Source of the DNA: Paeniglutamicibacter cryotolerans
GTDB taxonomy: Bacteria > Actinomycetota > Actinomycetes > Actinomycetales > Micrococcaceae
Assembly: GCF_014190875.1 (NCBI RefSeq)
Contig: NZ_JACHVS010000005.1
Coordinates: 62,001-126,000 of the forward strand
Length of the DNA stretch: 64,000 bases
Direction of reading: 5' to 3'
Position 1 is the first letter of the stretch. Each line of letters starts with the position of its first letter. A program made the position numbers and the translations under genes. The notes below the pieces were generated by a model, which was not told the DNA's origin, searched no databases, and saw nothing but the letters and a program-made list of their open reading frames with translations. Positions 18,974-26,626 of the stretch are shown in pieces.

Positions 18974-19294
18974 TCAGCGGCGGCGAGGGTCGAGTTCCCT
19001 CGCGAAGAAAATCGATGCCGCTTTCAGGATCTCGTTGGCTTCCTTCAAGTCCCGGTTTTCGACCCGCAGCCGCTTGAGCTCATCGATCTCATCGGTGGTT
19101 GGGCCGTCCTTCTCGCCTGAGTCCACCTGGGATTGGACCACCCAACGGCGCAAGGACTCGGCGCCGACATCCAGCTTCGGGGCCAGTGCCTTGCATGCTG
19201 CGTAGAGCGATGGATATTCGGTGATTCGATCCAGGACCATGTTCACGGCACGGTCACGAACTTCGGCAGGGTATTTCTTGGGCATGGTTGCCAT
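18974..19294 (-). CDS. IS3 family transposase OrfA (HTH part)
   Basis: A small helix-turn-helix protein of about 106 aa. The N-terminus MPKKYPAEVRDRAVNMVLD is typical of IS3 OrfA, followed by an HTH (LRRWVVQSQVDSG) and a leucine-zipper-like helix (IDELKRLRVENRDLKEANEILKAAS). It ends in the region where OrfB is read in the -1 frame. The start may be ATG at 19294 or 19285. Confidence 0.85.
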   Translation of the reverse strand: MATMPKKYPAEVRDRAVNMVLDRITEYPSLYAACKALAPKLDVGAESLRRWVVQSQVDSGEKDGPTTDEIDELKRLRVENRDLKEANEILKAASIFFARELDPRRR

Positions 19295-19446
19295 CTTTCT
19301 CAAAAAAGACAGCGGCATCAAACCCGGGACGGTTCAGACTAAGCAGTGTTGGGTACGTTCATGGAGCGTGTGGGGCGCTGTTTCTGAGTTATTGCGCAAC
19401 AAAAGCCCGATCCGTCCCTTCAATGAAAGAAGAGCGAGGAAACCCG

Positions 19447-20439
19447 GTGCTCACTTATGTTGCCTACCCTTTGCAGCGGATTGCAGCTATTGTCCCGTGT
19501 TACAACGAGGAACAAACCATCGGGAAGGTAGTAGCTGACCTCATGCAAGCGGTGCCAGGGATGGTTGTCTATGTTTTCGATAACGCGAGTACCGATGAAA
19601 CCTCGAGAGTTGCCACCGAGGCCGGGGCAGTTGTTCGTCATGAGTCCCGCAAAGGAAAAGGCAACGTCTTGCGGAGGGCATTTGCTGACATTGAAGCTGA
19701 TGTTTATGTCACGATCGACGGCGATGACACCTACGAAGCCAGGGATCTGCCTCGAATGATTGAGACCCTGATTCAGGGCACTTATGACCATGTGCTCGGC
19801 GTCCGTGAAGACATCAGTGAAACGACTTCTTATCGTCCGGGGCATGAAATGGGAAATCTGCTATTCAATCGACTGGTCAGCTTTCTTTTCCATTCGCATG
19901 TTTCTGACATGCTTTCTGGCTATCGTGTCTTCTCTCGTAGATTCGTGAAGTCATTTCCAGCAATCTCCAAAGAATTTGAGATCGAGACCGAAATCACGGT
20001 TCATGTGATGGCACTTCGAATTCCTCAAATCGAGGAAAAAATCGGTTTTCGGGGTCGTCCGCCCGGCAGTGAAAGCAAACTCAACACCTTCTCCGATGGC
20101 CTGAAAATTCTCCGTGTTATCTTGCAGTTGTTACGACACGAACGACCTAATCTCTATTATGGAATAGTGGGTTCTCTGGCACTCATTTTATCCTTGGGGT
20201 TGGGCCTACCCGTTGTTTTTGAGTTCTTCGAAACGGGCCTGGTGCCTCGTTTTCCCACTGCTATAGCGTCTGCGGCACTCATGGGCATATCGATACTGGT
20301 AAGCAGTGTTGGAGTGCTCTTAGAGGGTGTCACGCATGCTCGTCGAGAAGCTGCTCGGCTAGCCTATCTTCGTCTGGACCCACCATCTAAAACACCGCGT
20401 CAGACTGCTATGTCCCATGGAAAAGCCAGAGCAGCGTGA
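19447..20439 (+). CDS. GT2 family glycosyltransferase with C-terminal membrane helices
   Basis: Membrane-associated family 2 glycosyltransferase of about 330 aa. GTG 19447 is preferred, with GAGGA at 19436-19440; ATG 19423 is an alternative. GT-A motifs are IAAIVPCYNEEQTIG, VFDNASTDET, and the metal-binding DGDD in VTIDGDDTYEA. A later EIETEITVHVM segment and RPPGSESKLNTFSDG resemble DPM1/GtrB-type polyprenol-phosphate glycosyltransferases. Two transmembrane segments follow (near residues 240-300). Its stop overlaps the start of the GT-C-like gene. It probably loads a sugar on polyprenyl phosphate for that partner; the sugar is unknown. Confidence 0.85.
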   Translation: MLTYVAYPLQRIAAIVPCYNEEQTIGKVVADLMQAVPGMVVYVFDNASTDETSRVATEAGAVVRHESRKGKGNVLRRAFADIEADVYVTIDGDDTYEARDLPRMIETLIQGTYDHVLGVREDISETTSYRPGHEMGNLLFNRLVSFLFHSHVSDMLSGYRVFSRRFVKSFPAISKEFEIETEITVHVMALRIPQIEEKIGFRGRPPGSESKLNTFSDGLKILRVILQLLRHERPNLYYGIVGSLALILSLGLGLPVVFEFFETGLVPRFPTAIASAALMGISILVSSVGVLLEGVTHARREAARLAYLRLDPPSKTPRQTAMSHGKARAA

Positions 20440-21799
20440 TGTCCAGCCATGCGAAAGAACTCATCGCTGAGCATGAGAATCGGCAAATTCCAGCAGGCTG
20501 GACGGGCAAGGACTTTGCGTGGATATTTGCTACCTCTTCGCTGGCGTGTTTGGGCAGCATCTTTATGTGGGCTGCAAATGCTCCCGGAAGAATGAGCAAC
20601 GACTCGAGTTACCAACTTCGACAAGTTTTGGGTGAGGTGCCTCTCAACGATTGGCACCCAGTGATCATGACTCTCACCTGGCGTTCACTTTACGAAGCCA
20701 CGGGACACATCGGTTCAATGGTTCTTGTCCAGATAATATTGGCCTTCTTAGCCAGTGCCCTCCTATCGATTTACCTGCATGACCTGACCCGACAGTGGAA
20801 AATTTCACTCCTTGGTGTGGGAATTGTTTCCCTGCCGCACGTGCTGACTTTTGTGGGTGTGATGTGGAAAGACACACAGATGATGATCGCACTATTCCTT
20901 GCCGTCGTGCTCATTCTTTTGGCTGATCGTTTCCGAAAGATTCGGGTTCCGCTACTTGCCCTTTCCCTGTTCTTTATGATCTATGGGGTGATGGTCAGGA
21001 AAAATGCTATTTTCGCAATCTTGCCATTGGTAGTTCTCCTCTTTGTCGTATGGCGGAACCAATCACGCTTCAGCATTTGGTTGACACACTCGAAAAAAAG
21101 GCAGCTAGTCGCCGCGGTTGCCGCGATTGCCTGTTTCGCTTTACTAACAGCGGCCACAAGTACAGTTCTCACTGCCGTTACGAAACCCTCTAAAGCAGGA
21201 CAGCTTTCCCAGGTCTTTCTGGACGATGTCATCTTCACCATGTCTTCATCTGAGATCGAAAAGTCCAATGCTCCGGAAGCACTTAAAGCCAAGCTCGTTG
21301 CAGCACGGACGCTTTGCACGGAGAAGCACGCAATTTGGAACGCCTACTGGCAATGCTATGGACGTGGGGCAACAGGTCAACCATTTGAGGCGATCGCGAA
21401 TCAAGAGGAACTTAAGGATCTTTGGCTGAATGGCGTAGCCACGAACCCCACCGGATATGTGGCTTATCATGCACAGACATTCGCACGATTCCTTTTCACG
21501 ACGTCGCTTGTCTACCAAAAAGCTCCAAGTGTTGCTTCTGTTCCGCACGAATATCAAGTAAAGACCGGAAAAGCAGACAGCATCCTTACAGACTATGTGG
21601 TCAACTTTGGATACAAGATGTTTCCTTGGTTCTTTCATGGCTGGTTTTGGTTATTTTCATCGATCCTTCTATTCATGTTCGGTCGACGGGCCACATATGT
21701 CCGAACATCTGTTTTGGCTTTGACCAGCTCAGGCTTTCTTTATTTGGTCGGATATTTTCCCATTGTTCCGGCTTCCAACTACCGGTACTCGTATTGGGC

Positions 21800-23319
21800 G
21801 AGCCTGTCAGATGGAGTGTGTAAATGACCTAGTCACCATCTGATTCAGAGGACAATTATGACCGTGATAGAACGCAAAAAACCGGCAGGGAAAGTAGACG
21901 CCTCGGCAGCGGCCGAGCGCATGGCCGCCGTCGGGAACATGGAAGAACTCAAGGCCTCGGGGGCCTTCGATGAGCTGATGGGCCAGATCGACCGCGGCGA
22001 GATCGAACTCGATGGCAAGGACGGGTTCATCCAGCACCTGATCCGGGCCGGTCTGGAACGGGGCCTGAAGACCGAATTGACCGAGCACCTGGGCTACGAG
22101 AAGCACGAGTACGCCGGCCGCGAGGTCACGAACTCCCGCAACGGTTCCTACCCCAAGACGGTGTCCACCAGCGCCGGGGACATCGACCTGGCAGTACCGC
22201 GGGACCGGGCCGGGACCTTCGTCCCGCGCCTGGTTCCCAAGGGCACCCGGCATACCGGGCAGCTGGCGGACATGATCGTGAGCCTCTATGCCGGGGGCAT
22301 GACGGTGCGGGACATCGAACACCACCTGGCCTCCACCCTGGGCACCGAACTCTCGCGCGAGACGATCTCGAAGATCACCGACGAGATCCTTGACGAGGTC
22401 ATCGCCTGGCAGAACCGCCCCTTGGATCCGATCTACCCGATCATGTACCTGGATGCGATCGTGATCAAGGTCCGCGACGGCGCGCACGTGAAGAACAAGG
22501 CCGCGCACATCGCCGTGGGCGTGGACATGGACGGGATCAAGCACGTGCTGGGGATCTGGATCGCCGCGGCCGAGGGCGCGAAGTTCTGGGCGCAGGTCTG
22601 CTCCGAGCTGGCCAACCGCGGGGTGAAGGACGTGCTGATCGTCTGCTGCGACGGGCTCACCGGTTTCCCCGAGGCCATCGAGGCGACGTGGCCCCACGCG
22701 ACGGTGCAGACCTGCGTGGTGCACCTGATCCGTTCTTCGATGCGTTTCGTTTCCTACGCAGACCGGCAGAAGGTCGCCGCCCAGCTGCGGCTCATCTACA
22801 CGGCCCCGAACGAGGAAGCCGCCGGTGCGGCCCTGAAGGAGTTCAGCGACGGCGAGTGGGGCACCAGGTATCCGGCGGCGGTGAAGACGTGGCAGAGCGC
22901 CTGGGAGCGTTTCACCCCGTTCCTCGCGTTTCCCCCTGCCTTGAGGAAGGTCATTTATACGACCAATGCCATCGAGTCGTTGAATTTCCAACTTCGAAAA
23001 GTCACCAAGAACCGTGGTCACTTCCCTAACGACGCGGCCGCGGTGAAGCTGCTGTGGTTGGCGATCTGCAACATCGAGGACAAGCGCGCCATCGAACGTG
23101 CCAAGGTCCGGGCCGGCACCCGGGCCTCCAGCGGACGCCTCCTGGAGGGGGCCAAGACCACCGGTTGGAACCAGGCCCTGCAGTACCTGTGCCTGACCTA
23201 TCCCGAACGCGTGGAAGCCTACCTGGATTAGAATCGAATCTTCGCCTTAAAGGGCCTCAAGGATTAGAGCAAGAAACACTATCTGACTAGTTCATTTACA
23301 CAGACAACTTGACAGGCCC
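21800..23319 (+). mobile_element. IS256-family insertion sequence, intact
   Basis: A 1520-bp element. The left end GAGCCTGTCAGATGG and the right end CTTGACAGGCCC are inverted repeats that extend inward through GTGTAAATGA. An 8-bp direct duplication TATTGGGC lies at 21792-21799 and 23320-23327, as expected for IS256. It interrupts the GT-C-like gene. Confidence 0.93.
21858..23231 (+). CDS. IS256 family transposase
   Basis: Intact mutator-type DDE transposase of 457 aa, ATG 21858. Family signatures include RNGSYPKTVSTSAGDIDLAVPRDR (in part), TGQLADMIVSLYAGGMTVRDI, the catalytic region VMYLDAIVIKVRD-like, VCCDGLTGFPEAIEATWP, TCVVHLIRSSMRFV and YTTNAIESLNFQLRK with the catalytic Glu. A decayed copy of the same protein is at 12802-14176. 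GAGGACAATT upstream gives a modest ribosome binding site. Confidence 0.93.
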   Translation: MTVIERKKPAGKVDASAAAERMAAVGNMEELKASGAFDELMGQIDRGEIELDGKDGFIQHLIRAGLERGLKTELTEHLGYEKHEYAGREVTNSRNGSYPKTVSTSAGDIDLAVPRDRAGTFVPRLVPKGTRHTGQLADMIVSLYAGGMTVRDIEHHLASTLGTELSRETISKITDEILDEVIAWQNRPLDPIYPIMYLDAIVIKVRDGAHVKNKAAHIAVGVDMDGIKHVLGIWIAAAEGAKFWAQVCSELANRGVKDVLIVCCDGLTGFPEAIEATWPHATVQTCVVHLIRSSMRFVSYADRQKVAAQLRLIYTAPNEEAAGAALKEFSDGEWGTRYPAAVKTWQSAWERFTPFLAFPPALRKVIYTTNAIESLNFQLRKVTKNRGHFPNDAAAVKLLWLAICNIEDKRAIERAKVRAGTRASSGRLLEGAKTTGWNQALQYLCLTYPERVEAYLD

Positions 23320-23479
23320 TATTGGGCGGCTCTGGCAGTGACCGTATCAGCGGTGCTCCTCGTGGCAGATCGATATTTGGTTCGGCGCAATGTCTGGGTG
23401 CAGGGATCCGCGGTGGGCAGATGTGGCATACCCGCTACGGACGTGCAGTCTTAGCCCTGATCCACCGATGAGAATCCTT

Positions 23480-23611
23480 GAGTTCTAGTGATCGTTGCAA
23501 CACCCCCGAATCCCTCGGGAGATGCAACAACGATGAACACCGCACCCTCACCATCAAATAATGCTTCCTTAAGGGGAAAAACAGCCGCCACACCCCCGGC
23601 CCCGGCTAAGC
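23480..23611 (+). pseudogene. Truncated left end of IS30 element
   Basis: 132 bp nearly identical to the left end of the complete IS30 at 26627 onward, starting at GAGTTCTAGTGATCG and including the first ~26 codons (MNTAPSPSNNASLRGKTA), with one substitution (gccgcc versus gcctcc). Identity stops at GGCTAAGC, after which sequence assigned to IS1380 begins. It is a second, broken IS30 copy, not part of the downstream one. Confidence 0.85.
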
Positions 23612-23614
23612 CTT

Positions 23615-23638
23615 GATCCACCGATCCACCGATCCACC
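23615..23638. repeat. Three tandem copies of GATCCACC
   Basis: The 8-mer GATCCACC is repeated three times, followed by a partial copy. The same motif also occurs once to the left of the IS30 fragment (about 23458-23466). It lies at the junction of the truncated IS30 and the IS1380-like element. Confidence 0.8.
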
Positions 23639-23641
23639 GAT

Positions 23642-23691
23642 CCGCCCCCGGTCGTCGTCTGCTGACGACGGACGGGGGCGGTTTCGTTTTT
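23642..23691 (+). terminator. Strong hairpin with T-rich tail
   Basis: CCGCCCCCG with GTCGTC on the left arm pairs with GACGAC and CGGGGGCGG on the right arm around a short TGCT loop. TTTCGTTTTT follows immediately. It reads as a rho-independent terminator on the plus strand, just beyond the end of the minus-strand IS1380 transposase. Confidence 0.75.
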
Positions 23692-23872
23692 GGGCACGGG
23701 AAGGGCGCCAGCCTCTCTGCCGGCGGGTGTTCCACGATGGTTTCCTGGTTGCGCCGCAGAGGGCTCGGTGAACGGTTCTAGGCGATTTGGGGTGGGGCGT
23801 GCACGGAAGTGAAGAGCCGTTCCCCTTCGGTTTCCCAGGGCCAATCCAGCGGAAGCCGGAGCTTGGTTTTCC

Positions 23873-25253
23873 GGTTCTCCTGACTGAGATGTGGGTCGGG
23901 GAAAGCATGGTACGAAAAAGCATGGGCAACCCCGGTAGGTTTGGAAGTTCTCACACCAACAGACCTACACGGAGTCACCCATGCGAGCTTCCACTCTACT
24001 GAACCGCGTCTTCACATTCACCGGCGCCACGGTCACCGCCGTGGATTACCCCGGCCACGGACCGGTCACCGCCACCGTCAAACTCACCGCCCGCACGAAA
24101 CTTTCCTGTCCGCACTGCCCCTTCAGCACCACCGCCAGCTATGACACCCGCTGGAACGCATCCTCTTGGCGGCACCTGGACACCGCCGGAACACCAATGA
24201 TCCTGAAGATGCTGCGCCGGCGCCTACGCTGCCCCGCCCACGGAGTCGTGGTTCAGGCCGTGCCCTTCGCTCGCCATGGCTCCCGGTTCACCCGTGACTT
24301 CGAGGACCTGGTCGCTTGGCTGGTGACCCGTATGGACAAGTCCAGCGTCTCCGCTTTCACCCGGATTGCCTGGCGCACCGTGGGGGCGATCTGCGAACGC
24401 GTGGTCGCGGACCAGCTCGATGCCTCCCGCTTCGGGAACCTGGTGAACCTGGGCGTGGATGAAATCTCCTGGCGTAAGCACCACAACTACCTCACCCTGG
24501 TTTCGGACCATGAAACCTCCACCATCCTCTGGGGATCAGCCGGGAAGAACGCCGCGACGTTGGATAAGTTCTTCTCCGAGATCGGCCCCGAAAATACCGC
24601 GAACATTCAGGCGGTAAGCATGGACATGGGGGCCGCGTTCATCAAGTCAGTGAAGGCCAACGCACCGAACGCTGCCATCTGCATCGACCCGTTCCATGTG
24701 GTCCAGCTTGGCACCAAGGCCCTGGAAACCGTACGCCGGGCCCACTGGCAGCGTGCCCGGTCCCTGCCGGATCAGGCGTTTGCGAAGAAGTATCAGGGCA
24801 ACCGCTACGCCCTGCTGAAAAACCCCGGAACTCTCACCCCCACGCAACAAGAAACCTTGGAACAGCTGCGTGAGGACGGCGGGACACTCTGGGAGGGATA
24901 TCTGCTCAAGGAGTCCCTGCGCGAGGTCTTTGCCGGGGACCTGGAACCTGAGGTGGTGATGGCGATGATCCAGTCCTGGTGCGATGCGGCCACCACCAGC
25001 GGGTTGGGGCCGTTCATGAAGGCCGGGGCAACCCTGCGCGGGCACATCGACGGGGTCCATGCCGCGGTGACCCGCGGGCTGTCCAATGGGAAGCACGAGG
25101 GCCTGAACAATAAGATCCGCACCATGACCCGCCGCTCCTACGGATTCCACAGTCCCGAGGCCGCGTTGGCGTTGATCATGCTCGCCTGCGGACCGGTGGA
25201 AGTCAGGCTCCCGTACAAGAGATAACGGGACCCACACTCACGTCAGGAGAACC
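23873..25253 (+). mobile_element. ISL3-family insertion sequence
   Basis: A 1381-bp element with imperfect terminal repeats, GGTTCTCCTGACTGAG left and the complement GGTTCTCCTGACGTGAG on the right. A perfect 8-bp duplication GGTTTTCC (23865-23872 and 25254-25261) flanks it, matching ISL3 behaviour. The target is the 3' part of the IS1380 transposase gene. Confidence 0.9.
23981..25225 (+). CDS. ISL3 family transposase
   Basis: Intact transposase of 414 aa. The N-terminal zinc finger region has CPHCPF and a later CPAHG. An HTH lies near residues 120-140 (VSAFTRIAWRTVGAICERVV). The DDE core shows LGVDEISWRKHHNYLTLV, VSMDMGAAFIKSV, CIDPFHVVQLG and a C-terminal NGKHEGLNNKIRTMTRRSYGF. These are clear ISL3 signatures. 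It lies in a complete element with target duplication, so may be active. Confidence 0.93.
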   Translation: MRASTLLNRVFTFTGATVTAVDYPGHGPVTATVKLTARTKLSCPHCPFSTTASYDTRWNASSWRHLDTAGTPMILKMLRRRLRCPAHGVVVQAVPFARHGSRFTRDFEDLVAWLVTRMDKSSVSAFTRIAWRTVGAICERVVADQLDASRFGNLVNLGVDEISWRKHHNYLTLVSDHETSTILWGSAGKNAATLDKFFSEIGPENTANIQAVSMDMGAAFIKSVKANAPNAAICIDPFHVVQLGTKALETVRRAHWQRARSLPDQAFAKKYQGNRYALLKNPGTLTPTQQETLEQLREDGGTLWEGYLLKESLREVFAGDLEPEVVMAMIQSWCDAATTSGLGPFMKAGATLRGHIDGVHAAVTRGLSNGKHEGLNNKIRTMTRRSYGFHSPEAALALIMLACGPVEVRLPYKR

Positions 25254-26626
25254 GGTTTTCCTGGCACTGCGCGCGATGCGCGCCGGAACCTGGATGAGCT
25301 TGCGCCGGACCGTTGCGCTCCTGGCCTTGGCGAAGGTGCCGCCGGCCAGGATTCCGGTGGCGCGGGTGAGGTTGTAGGCGATGGCCGCGGCCACCAGCCA
25401 GGCACTATTGGCGCCGAAGTGCCCGGAGGGCATATGGGCCAGTGCGCTGTCCTTCAAATCTGCGTTGACCTGCTCGATGACCGCGTGTTGGCGGTGGGCC
25501 TTGTCCGCCGCGACGGTGTCCAGGACCCCGTGGTCCACGGTGGTGAAGAACGCGTGGAAACGGTGGCTGTCAAAGAGGGTGCCTTGCCCGGCGGCCTTCT
25601 TCGGGTTCAGTTCCGGGATCCGGCGCACCACCAGGCGCCCGGGAACCCGTTCGGCTTTCTTGCGGGAGGTGAACGCGGTGAAGCCGGTTTCGGCGACCTC
25701 GGCGCTGGAGACCAAAACCCCGGTGGATTCCTCAAGGATCGCATCGGTGTAGTGGATGGTCTCCCAGGCATCCTCCGGGATCGTGGCGATCGCCCGCTTC
25801 ACGGCCGGGTCCATGCGCACCGTCACCGAGACCTGCGCGCCCGCCTTCAAGGCCGCCGATACCGGCCCGTGGCCGTAGTAGGCGGAGTCGAAACGGCACA
25901 ACACCTTCGATCCGGGTTGGCAACGTGTGAGCGTGCCCAGTGCCTCGGTGACGAACTTCTTGGCTCCGCGGGCGGAGTTGGCTGCGCCCTTGCGCAGGCG
26001 TTGGGCGGCAATGAACGGCACCGCGTCCTTCGTGGATGCTGTGGCCAGCAAGGCGTTGAGCCCGCGCACCCCGGAATATCCGTAGCCCGAGCCCTGCTTC
26101 TGGTAGCCGTGGACCTCGATGATGGTGTCATCGACGTCGAGGTAAACGTAGTCATCAGCGGCAACATCACCCAGCAGTGGGGCCTTGCGGTTCAGGCTCA
26201 CTAGGAACCTGGAGGCCACGGCATCGAGCTGGCGTACGTGCCCGAAGGTGAAGGAGCGCAGGAAGGACCCCAGGGTGGAGGGGGCATAGCAGGCGGTGAA
26301 GACCTTTTTCATGGCTCCGTGCCGCAACAGGGCCATATCGTCAATGGAGTCGGCGCCGGCCACCATCCCGGCCACGAGGGAAGCAATCTTTAACCCGGGG
26401 TTGGCACCTTTGTCGGTGGGCACGCTGAGCCATTGGTCAGTCAGTTCATGCAGGCCTGAGTCCCGGGCCAGGACCATGGCCGGCAGCAACCCGGCGGTGG
26501 ACACGAGGTTTGGTTCGTCGAAGGAAACTGACACGGCGGAGGGATTGTGGGAAACTTGCATCTACGAGATGTCCTTCATTTCAGGAATGTTGCTACTGTC
26601 GCAAGTTCAATTTTCCCTGATACCTT

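Larger units (their letters stand above)
17981..19336 (-). mobile_element. IS3-family insertion sequence
   Basis: A 1356-bp element with perfect 13-bp terminal repeats, TGAACCGTCCCGG at 17981-17993 and its complement at 19324-19336. It has a 3-bp target duplication GAC (17978-17980 and 19337-19339), as expected for IS3. Two overlapping transposase frames run on the minus strand. Confidence 0.92.
20439..23454 (+). pseudogene. GT-C-like multi-spanning membrane protein (DUF6020-like), split by IS256
   Basis: The gene begins with ATG 20439 overlapping the GT2 stop. About 454 residues with roughly ten hydrophobic segments precede the IS256 at 21800. Removing the IS and one copy of the 8-bp duplication TATTGGGC restores the frame exactly: YRYSYWA continues as ALAVTVSAVLLVADRYLV to a TAG at 23452-23454. 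The intact product would be about 496 aa. An early acidic loop (NAPGRMSNDSSYQLRQV) and the overall topology resemble GT-C enzymes or DUF6020 proteins that use polyprenol-linked sugars. As it stands the protein ends in SLSDGVCK encoded by the IS tip and lacks its last helix. Confidence 0.78.
23778..26561 (-). pseudogene. IS1380 family transposase split by ISL3
   Basis: The gene starts at 26561 and reads 433 residues up to RIARSARKT, where ISL3 enters. Removing ISL3 and one GGTTTTCC copy continues the frame into KLRLPLDWPWETEGERLF, ending at the TAG codon at 23778-23780, the expected IS1380 C-terminus. DDE motifs are YVYLDVDDTIIEVHG, VLCRFDSAYYG and EQVNADLKDSALAHMPSG. The present frame after the insertion adds unrelated residues (SPDVSVGPVISCTGA). 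Confidence 0.88.
23612..26623 (-). mobile_element. IS1380-family element interrupted by ISL3
   Basis: The outer limits are set by the neighbouring IS30 sequences; exact terminal repeats could not be fixed. It contains an IS1380 transposase gene on the minus strand, broken by the ISL3 element at 23873-25253, and a strong hairpin terminator near its distal end. Confidence 0.65.

Noticed and set aside
21807..23021. 404-codon minus-strand frame in the intact IS256
   Set aside because: It is antisense to the transposase and has no independent support.
12715..23319. Inversion between the two oppositely oriented IS256 copies
   Set aside because: The right copy has a matching 8-bp target duplication and a restorable target gene, so no inversion passed through it.
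23615..23638. Short tandem repeats as a possible CRISPR array
   Set aside because: The 8-bp units have no spacers and no cas genes are present.
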